Source: Hippopus hippopus (lineage: Eukaryota; Mollusca; Bivalvia; Cardiida; Cardiidae). From it: 64,000 nucleotides of DNA. Below, one piece after another: positions 40,801 to 55,800 of the stretch (positions are counted from its first letter, which is position 1; the number at the start of each line of letters is the position of its first letter). The notes beneath the pieces were generated by a model, which saw only the letters and a program-made list of their open reading frames with translations, did not search any database and had not been told where the DNA came from. The position numbers and the translations under genes were made by a program. The DNA lies in NCBI GenBank assembly GCA_946811185.2, contig OX328102.1, forward strand, positions 17,795,194 to 17,859,193, written 5' to 3'.

Positions 40801-43800
40801 TGGACAGTTTTAAAATTTTGTCGTTTTATGTATAATATGAATGAAGCTGACGGTAGATTCAAGATCAGACTGAATCATGTCTTGACTGTCAAAGAATGTC
40901 TGATCTTGATCTACACTGATCACAAAAACCCGTTGGATTTTTGTATCCTGCTCGAAGGGCTAACCCTTTACCACACAATCCCGACTTTTAACAACCCTGA
41001 AAAAGAAAGTGTTTGAAAACATTGTCGGAAAAGGAGAAAATGCTGCTAACCAGCATTTTCTCTTTTTTCCACAATGTTTTCTAACTTTCCAAGAACAAAT
41101 TTCAATTTTTGAGTCACATTTATTTTGTCGTCTGCAAATGCTTTAAATGTGGACAAGTCTAAAATTTTGTCGTTGGGTAAAGGGTTTACCAGGTTAGAAA
41201 TTGAACAGGAAAGAAAATGTAAGATACCGACTCTTTGAAACTTTTCCTTGGACTGATTGACAAAATCACAGGATCAGGTACATACATATAGTTCACCTCT
41301 TCCACTACAAATGACTGACCATCTAATTCTAGGTCTACACTATGAAGGTTGTTGACCATAGATAGGTTTGCAGGGCCTGTGTGGCAGCATAGTGTAGTCT
41401 CAGATCTTTAAGTACGATAAAAGACAAGTCATACAATATAAGATGCTATGCAGCATCTCTTTTGCATGAAATCAACATATTGCATCTATTTTGCATAATA
41501 TCCACAATATATTCTATCTATCTTCTATAATATCCCAAACTATTGCTTTCATATTGCATAATATTCACAAAATACTGCATCAGCTGTTGCCTATAACCGC
41601 AAAATATCTATTTCGCACAATATGTACAGAGTATTGCATCCATTTTGCATGCTGTCCACAAAATAGTGCTTCCAGTTTGAATCATTTTCACAAGTTTTTG
41701 TATTCATGCTGAATAATATCTGCAAAATATAGCATCTATTTTGCATAGTTTTCATTAAAAACTGCATCCATTTTACTTAATTCCAGCAAAAGATTGCATC
41801 TCTTTTGCATAAATTTTGCAAAATATTTTGTCTACTTAGCATATTTCCATGAATATATTACATCTATATTACATGAATCCCACATCAATAATTACTGAAG
41901 ATCATCTTGATTTTCATATTTGCCAGACTTGGGTTGAAGCATAGTGTTGCAATGTCTTGGATCTGCTGGGACAAAAAAAAAAAAACCCCAAAAAACAAAA
42001 ATCAGACGAAACAACATGCAATCTTGCATCCAATGTATATGATTACATGGTTCATGCAAAAAATTACATTGCATCCATTTAAGCATTTAAAGTGCTACTG
42101 ATTCTGTATTTGAAAATCTTTTCCTACAGAGATCTGCGTTAATATCAAAGCAGATATATGCTAAACGCTTTTTAAAACAGTACAGGAAAAAGAGAAAAAA
42201 TGTTTTCTCCTTTACCCACAAGGTTTTCTACCCTTTCAAGAAAAAAAGAAAAAAAATTCACACTAAATTTGTTTTTTGCAAATGCCTTCAATTTTGACAA
42301 GTCTAAATTATTATACTCTAATAAAGAATCAACTCTTTACCAGACAACAAAATTTCGGACTCATCCATCTTGAAAGCTTATGCAGGGGACCAATTAAATG
42401 ATGGGATTTGTCTGTAAAGGTCATAAACATTGATGGAAGAGGAGATAATGCTGGTTTCCAGATTTTCTCCTTTTTCCTTAATGTTTTTAAAAACTTTCTT
42501 TCTCAAGGTTGTTAAAACTCGAGATTGTGTGGTAAAGGGTTAAACCTGTTACCTATTTTGATAGCATGTAGCGTTTGTACATGTTGTTGCCTCACATAAC
42601 TGTCCAGCAACAAATATTTTCTGAGAGCATCCAATGTTCAAGTCTATGCCTTTCACATACAATCTTGTACCCCCAGACTTGGGGCCAAGTTTAGGGCAGA
42701 TGGACAGAACTTGTGGTATCTGCAATAGAAATTTTTACCTTTCTTTTTTCAAATATTGATGAATTATCTAATTATTTCTTTACTAGATGACAGAATTGTA
42801 GACTAGTTCAAATTCAAAGCACTTGCAGACAACAAATCAAATGTAGCTCAATGCCTTTCACATACAACCTTGTACCCCCCAGACTTGGGGTCTAATTTAG
42901 GGCAGATGGACAGAACTTGTGGTATCTGTATTGGAAATGTTTACTTTTTTTCAAATATTGATGAAATATCTTATTAACTCTTTACCAGATGACGAAATTG
43001 TAGACCAGTTCGAATTCTAGGCACTTGCAGATGACAAATCAAATGTATCTCAAATGCTTGAATTTGCCCTTGAAGGCATTAAAAACATTTCAGGACAAGG
43101 AGAAAGTGTTGGTTTCTAGCATTTTCACTTTATCACACAATGTATTCAAAAGCGCCCCTTCCCAGGGTCGTTAACTATTTCCCAAACAACAAACATATGC
43201 TGATGACGAATTCAAAATTGGTAGAAAGTTCAAGTTCTATGGTAGTTTATAGACAATTCTGGTTCCCAGCATTTGCTCTTTTTCCCACAATGTTTTCAAA
43301 AGCCTTCTCCGCCAGAGTTGTTAAAACTTTGAACTTTGTGGTAAAGCACTGAAACTTGGGATTTTGTGGTTAAGGGTTAAACGTTGGGATCGTTTGATAA
43401 AGGATGTAAAGGATATTTGGGGATATTCTTTAGTGAAAGATCAAAATTCACTTCATCAAGTGAACATTATTGGTTGTACTTCATGTGTGGTGCAGCTTTG
43501 AATGAGAATATTACCGATGATGTTCACAAGATGAAATAAATTTCGATCTTTCTGTGAAAAGAAAAAAAAAAAAAACCCAAATACTCTATTCATTTCATGC
43601 TTCTAATCCCTTTTTTGTTGGGACTTTTTATCAAAATCCAGTACAGTTGTTTTCAGTAATTCCTGTTGCGTACCCCCACGCACATAGCACGCATTACGTA
43701 AAGCATAAAAAATATAGGGTAAATGTGCATAAATTGAGCCATATTTCCGTCTGGTTGAACAGCACGCACTGTTTACCAATCAAATCTTATAATCCACCAT

Positions 43801-46800
43801 TATTTCCCCATAAATTACTGAAAAGCATCACATATCATAACTGCTTGTGGAACATACTTTACGAGACAAAACCGGTTGATACTACCAGATATATTTTTTC
43901 TATCATAAGCTGAATGGTTATATTATTTAACCATCCATTTATTTACTATTTAAAAAGGTACAGTTTTTGGCGTTAAAATTACAGGATGTTTGTTTCACAA
44001 TTGGTAACTCCATCTATTTTTATTACATCAGATATGACATCTCCACACCAATTTAAGTATCAATCTTCACAAATCGACACATGTATTGATCATGTGACAT
44101 TCCCACATTTCAAAACTCTGGTGCGAAAGAAGGAGGGTACATAATCCATTAATTTAATACCACTGAGGGGTAGCTTTTGAAAACATTGGAGGAGAAGGAG
44201 AAATGCTGGTCACTAGCATTTTTCTCCTTTTCCCAATATTAAATAACTTTTCAAAGATAGATTCCATCACTTAATTGAGCCACATTTGATTTGTAGTCCG
44301 CAAATACTTTCAATTATAGACAAGTTCGAATTTTGTCATTTAGTATAGAGTAAAGGGTTTAAAGAGGACTGTTGTTAAACAAGATTGAATCAAGGCTTAT
44401 CTGTAGGTCAGGTGAGATAAAAAAGAAAAACATTTGTTTTGCATACCTTAAAAGAAAATTCTTTAGTAAGAAAAGGTGACGTAACAACGCCAGGAAGAGA
44501 AATGTCAACACTTCCTATTCTGGCTTTAATGGAAGGGCCAACTAGGCACGATATCCTGAAATTAAAGCTTTCAACTAAAACAAGTGGGCCATTGGCCCTT
44601 TAATTCTTTACCAAACGACAAACTTTAGACTGATTTTCAAAGCTGTTGCAGACAATAAATTTTGTATGGCTTAAATGATAAAAAATGTCTCTGAAAGGGT
44701 AAAAGACATTGTGGGAAAAGGAGAAAATGCTAACTATCAGCATTTTCTCCTTTTCTCAGAATGTTTTAGAAGGCTTCTTCCTCAGGGTTGATAAAACGTG
44801 AATTGTTTGGTAAGGACTTAAACATTCATCTGAGTAAAATCATCTTAGGATTGATAAAGCTGAATCAATCCTGGTTATAATAATATCAAAGACATAAGTG
44901 TTAGTAACCTACTATAAGACCAAGACCTATTTTTGACCATGGTTGAGATATCATCAGGACAAACATTCTGACCATGTTTCACGAGTATCAAACTGAAGAT
45001 ATGGCCTCTAGAGTGCACACACAGTTTTTCTAAGATTTATCAAAGCGAACTACTTTTTTACCTGATATGACCTGATTTCCTAAATGTGTGACATATCATC
45101 AAGACAAATATTCTGACCAGGTTTCATAAGTATTAGACTGAAAATACTGTCTGTAGAACGCACACACGGTTTTTCTTAGTTTTGTCCTAGTGACCTTCTT
45201 TTTGACTGGATGTAATCAAATTTCAAAATAGTCCAAGATATCAATCACCTAGACAAACATTCTGACCGAAAAAATTCATCGTTTGGTTGAGACAAGTAAG
45301 TTAAGCTTGCCAAACACTATGATTTTTTTGACTCAGTTAATACTGTAACCATTTTATCCAAAATGCCAATCCTTGTCAGGTCCTATACGTACCCTTTAGA
45401 AGGAATGTAACCCTTTTCCTGTGACACACAGGGTAATCCAGCAATTGTCACAGAATTAAGTGTCTCATTAAAATGGGAGCCAAAATTGTAGCCTTGGATG
45501 TCAATGAGAGTTGTTGAGTTGACGAAAGCACTAGTTGGCCATACCTGATAACAAAAGATTAAATAAAATTGTAATAACAAACACAAAAATAATGTACAAA
45601 AAATACTGTTTTTTGTTTGAACAGAGCTTTAAAACTTTACCACAAAACAAAATTTTAGACCTGTCCAACTTGAGAGCATTTGCACATGGCATGTAAAATG
45701 TTACTCAAAGCATAAAATTTGAATTTTGGAGGGTAGAAAACATTGTGGGAAAAGAATCAAATGCTTGTTACAAACAATGTTCATATGCTGTAAACCTTAA
45801 AGCATCTAGGTTACATGCAATGATGTTTATGGTGGACTTAGTATACCAGTTTTCGATGGACCTATTGACAATCACTGTTTAAGCATATTTAAATAAAGCA
45901 CTATAATTTACGCATATTTAAATAAAGCACTGATTACCAAAAACGTTTGATAACCCCCCAAAAATACTGCATCTATAACCATAAGTTCCATTTGAATCAT
46001 GCATATTCATTTGTAGCAATATATATCATTCTTCACTCTTTTGCCGAAAGCTAAATTGGCGCATGGGTAAATCTGCCCTCATTTAGAGGCTTTTACTATC
46101 TATCAAACAGTTCATAACTTCAAGAATTAAAAACACCATGTACACCAAAACTCGACTAAAATATTGACTATCATATGAAATAAACGTTTTGAACAAAAAC
46201 AAACAACAGTTCTTAGTCAGTTAACTTCAATTTCAAAGTGCGATGAAAGGGACGGATGAGTGTCGTGGCGACCATTTGCCCTCTCGTGACAACGGCACCA
46301 GAGTATTAGAACAGTAAAAATTAAGGCATTTTGGTCGCTTCTATCAATTTATATGCACCTATGAGGACAGATTAGGAATTTTTTAAACACTATCTTATCA
46401 TAAAAGATCTGAAAATATTGAGTATCATAACAAAAGGGTTTGGAACGTTTTCCTGAGTAGCAGAGAATATTCTGAAGCAACGTAAGTCACCAAACAAAAT
46501 AGGTAATGAAGTTCTCTGATCTAATAATAGATCAGAGTCTCGTCACATTTTTTCAGTAGGGTGATATGATTCCTGGCATCGACACTAGCTGTGTCACATG
46601 TCAGTAACCTTTCAGGATTAAAATTAAGTGTTAGACGGAGAAATCAAATTGGGCATGTATTGGGTTGAAAAGTGTAATGAAAAAATTATCATTAACACAG
46701 ATCTTTACTTTAGAAACATGCATACTGTCTTGTTTTTACTGCATTTCATAAATTAACAGCAGTGACGCTGTAGTTTACATTCAATATGCGGTTTACACAA

Positions 46801-49800
46801 ACAATGACGTCCATCACTTCGTACTTTGCAAGACAACTTGGATATCATTTAGGGTTCGAACATAGTTACCCCTCGAAATTACAATTTATTATCTCTTGTC
46901 CAGAACGTCTGAGCAAAGCAGACAGCATAGATCAAGATCAGACTGCAAGTTTTGCGCAGTCTGTTCTTAATCAACACTGGCCATAAAGGCAATTATAAAT
47001 GTGAAATTTATTTTATCTGGATTATTTGCATCAATATTTATGTGTTTTAACCCTTCATTTCGACTACATGCAATGGTGTCAAATGGTTTTAAATCTTGAC
47101 CCTCCTGGTTATCTGAAGTAAAGTTTACATGTTTTGAGCCTTACTTTATTTTGACTTTCTGCAAAGAAGAGGGCCATGATGGCCCTGAAGTCGCTCACCT
47201 GAGCCTTTTGACCAAACATGATCCATTTTAAATCTCTTTCGAGATATTATGACAATCATTCTAGCAAGCTTTCATAATTATTGTACTGAAAATTTGGCCT
47301 CTAGCTTGTACGCAAGCTTTTTCTAGACTCATCCAAGATGTTATCAAGACAAACATTTTGACCAAGTTTCATGAGTATTGAACTTAAAATTGTGGCCTTC
47401 AGAGCTTACACAAGGTTTTTCAAAGATTTGACCAAGTGACCTAATGTTTGACCCAACAGAACCCATTTTCCAAGTCGTCCGTGATATTATCAAGACAAAC
47501 ATTCTGACCAAGTTTCAAGAGTATTACACGAAAGTGTTGCCTCTAGAGCGTACACAAAGTTTTTCTAAGATTTGACCTAGTGACCTAGGTTTCTTTGACC
47601 AAACATGACCCATTTTCAAACAAGTCTGAGATATTTTTAAGACAAAAATTCTTACCAAGTTTCAGAAGTATTGGCCTGAAAATGTGGCCTCTAGAGCATT
47701 CACAAATCCCCAATTCACCTCCCCCGAAGAAGGCACGTTTACAGAAAAGCGCAAGCAAACACATGTTCATCTTTTTCATGGATCGGCATGGGATAATCTT
47801 ACAGCAGAGGGAACCAGATGGTCAGACTGTCACTGCCGCCTGCTATTCTAAGGTAGGGGTTTTATTTTTGTGTGTTTTTTAGATTAAAAATTGTATGCCT
47901 ACATTTTTTTTTTATAATTACTAAGAAGCTAATGTTGCCTTGTTTAAACATGCATGGTGAGGTTGTGCTTTTGTTGTTTTTCAGGTTCTTAGGCGAGATT
48001 TCGTTAGTGCAGTTTGAAAGAAGCGCCCACACATGTCTCTGGACAGAATAATTCTACATCAGGATAATGCCCCGGGGCACAGAGCAGAATCTGCACAGCT
48101 TGAGATTAGTTTACTTGGTTTTGAAGTATTGGATCATCCGCCATACAGTCCAGATTTGGCTCCTATGGATATCCCGGTTTTTTCCGAGTTGAAGGTAAGT
48201 TTGCGTGGAAAGCGATTCGATTCAGCATAGGAACTTACAAAACAGACTCAAATTGTTGTATCGTCACTAACTGAGGACTGGGTGACCAGACACAAGAAAT
48301 ACATATATATATTGCTGGTGACTATGTTAAGAAAGTGCGATTATCGCTTGATGTAAACGACGCTTGATAATTACGCGATGTCATATTGACTTCGGCATGT
48401 TCTGGGTACCTCTAACATACTCATTTTAAATAGACATAATTTTCGTGTGATGTAGAGCATTGTTTTGGTTTTCATAGAATTTATAGAAGAGATGTTGAAG
48501 TTTAAGTAGGTATAAAATTCTTTGTAATACGGAGAATATTGTGTGATTTATAACAAAATAATATGAACTTTCCGAACAACCCTCGTATTATCATTTTTAT
48601 CAAATAATTTGACTAAAATTATATGATGCGAGCCTTGGCGAGTGTCATAAACATTTTAATCAATGAGTTCGATAAAACAAATTTGAGATTCTATTTATTG
48701 CATAAAACATGAAATACAAATAAACATTCTCTATCATCACCTTCAACCTATACACCATTAATGTGTCCAAATGTAGTTCAGTTTGAACTGTGTACATGCA
48801 CAAGAAGATAGCTCTGTGACATGTGCATCAAAAGTAGAATGAAAAAGTTTAAATGTTCTGCATCGTATATGTCTGAGCAACAACTAACGGTACGTCATTT
48901 TCCTGCGAAATGGCGCAGTAGTACAAATTCCTGGATGTGCTGCAGTTGGTTTCACCAGTATTACATAAGCAACCAGAACCTGGACCCAAACAACGACCCA
49001 TGACTTATGAAAATAAGTCATGGGTTTAATATACTGCCAGAGGCAATTTTATGTGATAAATTATAATATGTAATGGTGTTTACATGTTTTTAACCTAAAT
49101 TAATTTTGATTACTCTCAACGATGCTCACATGTTTAAAATCTTACATCTTTATGTTAAAATGTTTACATAATTTTTAAACATATATTCACCCTGGCTATA
49201 TGCAGCTGAGTTCACATGTTTTAAACTTTAATTAATCTTTATCTACACAAGAATGCTAGCATGTAAAAACCTTTAGTCATCTTTATTGTAATCAATAATG
49301 TTTACATGTTTAACTTTTTTCCACACAGTCCCAAGCTTTATCAACCCTGGCAGAAAAAGCTTTTGAAAACATTTTAGGAAAAGGATAAAATGAAAATGCT
49401 GTTGACCAGCATTTTCTCCTCCTCCCAAATATTTTCTACCCTTTCAATGACAATTTGCATCGTTTTAGCCATATTCAATTTGTTTTCTGCAAATGCTTTA
49501 GATTTGGACAAGTCCAAAATTTTGTCCTTTGGTAAAGAGTTAAACTTTGATTGTCTTTCTTTCCTGTACTGAAGTTTACATAAGTAAACCTTTACTGATC
49601 TTCATTATCTGCAACAAGATTTAAATGTATGAAACTTTGATTAATATTGATTATTTGCTACAATGTGTATATGTTTTGAACCTCAAACTCATAATTATTT
49701 ATTATCTGCAACACTGCTTGCATGTTTTGAACCTAAATTCATCTTTATATTTGCAAAAATGTTTGAATGTCTTAAACATGTATTCATCCAGGTTATTTAC

Positions 49801-52800
49801 AATGATGTTACATGTTTTATATCTTTGATTATGTTGATTATCTGCAATGATTTTTACATGTTTTACAACTTTTTTTTCATCGAGATGATCTTCAATGAAG
49901 TTTACATGTTCTGAACTTTGATTATCCTGATTATCTGCAATGATATTTTACATGTTTCAAACTTTTATCCATCTTAATAATCTGCATTGGTGTTTATATG
50001 TTTTAAACTGAATTTAAAATGAGACAATGCTTACATGTTTTGAATCATGATTCATCTTGATATTCTGAAACAGTGCCTACATGTCTTAATCTTAATTTGT
50101 CTTGATTATCTGCAATAATGTATATATGTTTTAAATCTTAATTTATCTTGAAATTTGCATGAAGTTAACATATTTTTTAACCTAATTCACCTTCATACAT
50201 GCAACAATTTTTACAGGTTTCCAGTTAAATCGTCTTGATTCTCTGCAATGAAGGTTACATGTTTATAACCTTACTTCATCTCGATTATCTGCAAACTTAA
50301 ATGCATCTTGACTATCTTCAACTATGTTCAAATTGGTTAAACCTCATTCATTTCGATTAGCAATATTGATCCTGGTCTTTCAACGACTACCCTGGTCCCC
50401 TGGCCACCTTACCAACTGATACTCCCATGTGACAAGCATCACAAAAGGGATGTCAAAACAAGACTAATACAATACCAATAGAGGAACTTTTTGAAGAGGG
50501 ACCTAAAATACATTTAAATTTCTCACTGTCAAGATAGTTGGAGGTGGACATTGGGTTGGCTCACTGGACTGGCACGGTCCTGTTTTGTATAAGCATCTAC
50601 CATAACACCAGTGACAGCGGAAATGTGGCTTGTAGTACTTGAAACTTTTGCATTCTCCACAGTTATTTCGTGGTGTGATCATTTTTTCACAGTCATAAAA
50701 AAGCACTGAAAAATTGGGGGGAAAATGGTGAGGTAAGCTCCTAACTCTATACCAGAAAACAAAATTGTTGACTTGTCCAAAATAAAAGCATTTGCAGACA
50801 ACCTCCTCTTTTCTCCAGGTTGTTAACCCTTTACCAAACAATCCTGAGTTTTAATGACCATGAAGAAGAAGGCTTTGTGAAACATTGTGGGAAAAGGAGA
50901 ATATATCTCCCTTTTCTATAATGTCTTCTACCCTTCCAAAGAGGAATTTCTGTTTCTTAGCCACATTTCATTTGTTGTCTGTAAGTTTACGTCTTTGATT
51001 TGGATCAGTCTGAAATTTTGTCATTTGGAAAAGAGTTAAAACATCGCATCATTTAGTAAAGGATCAACTTTCCATTGGGAAAAATGCTCCTGTAACAATA
51101 TATTTTATCCATTATCATACACTGACCTTCACCCTTACACCAAGGGTCACCAAATTTGGCAGGTACTATTCATAATTCATTATAGTGCACTATTAAGTTT
51201 ACAAATGTAGTTGTAAGTAAAATTGGCCCTAGTTTGAAATTTATTAGGAATACACTGCCTTTAAGCAGTAAAATGAGCAATGGGAAAAACTGATTGTACA
51301 GAAAAATTTCTCTTTTTGCCATAATGTTTTTACATGTAATTACACTTAATTCATTTTGATCATCAATATTTTTTAAATACATGGCTGCAGATTTGTTTCA
51401 GGGGATAACAAACCTACCTGACTGGTGATTTCCATCTACATAGAATTGCCCAAATTTCAACACCAACTCCGTGGAGAAAGTCCCCGTCTCGGTACTTAGT
51501 GAAGTCTGGAATTATATGTGCATACTTTGTATTGACAGTTCTAGAACAAGTCTTCCAGCAGAGGTTTAATCCTTTACTAAATAATCATGTGCTTTATGAC
51601 CTGACGGTTTTTGAAAACTTCATGGGAAAAGAAGGAATTGCTGGTAAACAGCATATGTTCCTTTTCCCATGAAGTTTTCTAAGCCACATCACTTGAGCCA
51701 CTAATTTCTCATCTGCAAATGATATCAAAATGGACAAGTCTTAAATTTCCTGACTGATCATAATTATGAGCAATTATAATTGCTGTTTTACCTCTTCCAA
51801 TGGCATGTCCCATCATAGGTTTCTAATCAAATCTGTTATCAAACAACCCTGCCTTTAACGACCATGAGATAACGAACCCCTGAAAAAATTATGGGAAACA
51901 TTCTGAAAAAGAAGGAAATACTGGAGACCTGCATTTCACCCTTTTCCCACAGATTTCCAACTGTTCAAAGGCAAGCCCCATAATCTTAGCCACATTTGAA
52001 TTTTTCGTCTGCAAATGCTTTCAAAATTGACGTCTAAAATTTTGTTGTCTCGTGTAGAATTAACCCTGTACCAAACAATCCCGGGTCTTCACGACCCTGA
52101 GAAAGAAGCCTTCTGAAAACATTGTGGGAAAAGGAGAAATGTTCGTAACCAGCATTTTCTCCTTTTCCCACAATGTTTTCTACCCTTCCCAAAACAAATT
52201 CTAATTCTGAGTCGCATTAATTTTGTCGTCTGTAAATGCTTCCAATTTGGACTAATCTAAAATTATATCATTTGGTAAAGAGTTAAAGGTTTTAATTGGG
52301 AATTCAGAAATACTATTCTTTTTGTGTCAAACTCTGGTAGCTGACTTGGGTTACCCACACGGCTAGCAAAGTTCATTTTCTCAGTTCGGTAACATGCCAG
52401 GCCAGTACTGGTATTCTAGGATTCCTAAATTTGAATCTGTGCTTAGCCAAGCTCCCTTTGTGAATTGATAATTGTCATTGTGACAGGATTCATTCCTCTC
52501 ACCAATGAACATTGTTTTGACAAACCTTGATGGAAAAGGCAGCCAGTGACTTGGAAAAACTGGCGTGCGAAGCCCTTTTGAAAGAGGGCATACATTGAAT
52601 TAAGTTTGTATTGGAGTTTAACGCCATTTTAACAGCTAAGGTCATATCATGGCGGTCAGTGATGCACCTATGTGTTTCCTGGCTTTCTCACAGCAGTACT
52701 GACACAACTTTCTTTCCAAAGCCACTAACTACTTTTCTCGAAAGGATCAGAGGTGTGATACCAAAAAATCGTCAGAAAGAAAGTTCGCCGCAACCGGGTA

Positions 52801-55800
52801 TCAAACCTACAACCTCCAGGTCACAGGTCAGATACGCTAACCACTGAGCTACCTCGCTGGGCATTGAATTAAGAGATTTATCTAACTTCATTCATAAGTA
52901 CATCATGATTTTTTAATAACTGAGGGAGGAGATAAATCGAGACAATTTGAAATTTCAGCTTACCAGATTTACCAAACATCTGACAGTAGTTGTGTTGAGA
53001 TATATGGCAGTAAATGTAACAGGTTCTAAGAACCTTGCTTCACAACTGTAAGTAGTACCTGTCACTTCCTGTATAGGAGAAAAAGCAAATTCTGAGATCT
53101 TCACAAAAAGATAAATTAAACTTATTGTCAGTCATTGCTTTTGGTTTCTGGTTAAGAGTTGGATGAAAATGTAGCCTTTTAACTCTTTACATGACGACAA
53201 AATTGTAGAATGCTTTAAATTGAAACCATTTGCAGATTCAATGTGGCTCAAATAAAGCACTTGATTTTTAAAAGATAGAAAACAGTGTTGAAAAAGGAGA
53301 AAATGCTGTTTACCAGCGTTTTCTTCTTTTCCTACAATATTTCAAAATAGTCTTCCTTCTCAGAGTTGTTTAAACGTGGGATTGTGCAGTATAGGGTCAA
53401 TAACCACCTGTTAAAGTCAAAACATAAAAATGTCTTTTACTGTATGCCATCATTGTCTAGAAATTTTACTATGTTACCAGTATATAAAGATGAAAAGCAA
53501 GCTACAAACACTGACAAACCTTAAGATGAAAATTCAAATTGAGATAAAAAAACCTTCTTCATTTGCCAACAACAGTTACTGGTAAAGTTTGTCAAATGAG
53601 AGAAGAAAAGAATCGTTTTATAACGTTACTGAAATATAACACCCCCCATGGTTTTTAAAAAAAACATACAAGCACATGCCTCTAAAAAGTTGTATCCTTC
53701 AATAGTGACACCATATTCAGCTTTGGATATAATCAGGGTACCATTATCACCACTAAGGTCATCATTGAAAGTAAAATTCACGCTGGCTGGACATCCATCT
53801 CCCTGTAACCATGAAATCTTTAACACTTACACTGTTACATGTAGAAAATATACTATATCTGTTTAGCTTGTAGATTAGTAGACAAAACCCATTAATTATT
53901 CTCTGAATAAAAACCTTTTGACTGTCCAAATTGAAAGCATTTGGAGACAATAATTCAAAGATGATATAAACGAAGGGATTTGCTTTTGAAAGGTTAGGAA
54001 ACATTGTGGGAAAGGAAGAAAATGCTGGTTACCAGCAGTGTCCTCTTTTTCCACAATGTTTTCAAAAGCTGTCTTTTTCGGAGTTGTTAAAGATCGGGAT
54101 TGTGTGGTAAAGGCTTCAGTTATAGCCTAACTGTTCCCAGTTTGTTGCACCATTGGCATCTAAAATTTCATTGGTTGCACACTGTTACTAAAAATTTGAT
54201 ATCATAAGAAAAGCATATTATGTCTCTATTGTATAGTGTAACACGAAATGTGCAACAAAGTTGGCTTCTGCCATTCCACATTAATAAAGAAACTGTGCCC
54301 TGCTCCTATTTATCCCTTAGCAAACAAGCCAAATTTTTAATGACCCTGTGGAAAAAAGTCTATGAAAACATATACAAAGGAGAAAATGCTGGTGACTAGA
54401 ACTTTCCCTTTTTCCCAAAATGTTTTCTACTCTTTCAGAAACAAGTTCTATCATTTTAGCCTTATTTGACTTGTCACCTGCAAAATGTTTTGAACACTGG
54501 TAAAATTTTACTATCTGGCACATAGTTTATAGTTTTGCTTCGTCCATTATACTGCAAAGATTACCCGAGTTTCTATTTAATGTAATCCATTTATATTCTT
54601 TTTTTGATGATAATATTGACAATGAAACAATGAATTATTGACTTCAGAAGAGAATCCCAAAGCCAAATGACCTACCCTGGTGATAGTTTTGTTTGGGGAA
54701 AAGTTGCAGCCTGTGCCTCTATCTATACATCTGCTTGCATAAGGGCACCAGTCACATGACCATTTTGTGTTGACACAGTCCATACACCTACATATATGAA
54801 TAAATCCAGTAAAATTCATAGCAGTACTCCTTTCGTCTTTCATTACAATCCCTCCAAAACAAAAGGATGTTATTAAATGAAGCAAGCTGCAAATAATGTA
54901 TGGTAAAAGTTCACTCCCCTGCCATTGACAATATTTAAAGCTGAGCCCTATTGGCTTTAGTAGTATCACAAGGTTTGCTATCCAACAGATGATAGAATCT
55001 TGTCGCTCATTTTGTTTTCAGCCCTACATACAACATAAGAATACAGTTAAAAAAAAAAAGAAAAAATGGGAAAGGAGCAAATACTAGTTCTGCTCAATTA
55101 ACTGATTCTAGAGATATGTTTTCTTACTATCTGTCATTTGTCCACAATGGGGCCATGATGACCATGTATCTCTCTGCTGCCTTAACAAGTGTGCTATATA
55201 CATTAATGGCAATGACAGAAATATTTGACTGCAAGAAAAATTGTATCGAAATAAAGTTTCACACAGAAATAAGCCTAGCCACCAAAAAAGTCCTAGCTTT
55301 TTCACAAGCTAAGAAAATGTCAATGAATACAAACATACCTACTCAAGTATTTTTCGCCCCACATATCATTGAACTTTGACAAACAGTAGTTTGAAAGCTT
55401 TCCAAATATTTAGTAGCAGAAAAACCTTTTCTTTATGGCATGAATGGTAAATTTTTTAAACATTCAAAACATCAGAGCATAACCCTTATGGTGAAGATTT
55501 GTCAGATTGCATGGGCAGTATGGCAGTATCAGAGGTGTTTGAAATAAAAGTCAATATATGCAAGGTGGGACGCACACATGGTGGACGTAGGGTTATGACA
55601 CAAACTCAAATAGTCCAATGTACTTATAAACCTGAGGAAGAAGCATATTGAAACGATCAGGTTACCAGCATTTCTATCCTTTCAAAGATAAGTGCATCAT
55701 TTGAATTGCTGTCAGCAAATACCTTTTACTGTTTAACCATTTTGGCGCCATAGGCGAAAACAGTGACTTTTGCGGATGGCATAGATCAAGATCAGACTGC

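Noticed and set aside
49065..50365. CRISPR-like array
   Set aside because: Units are degenerate, without constant repeats and unique spacers, in a eukaryotic intron; it is a minisatellite.
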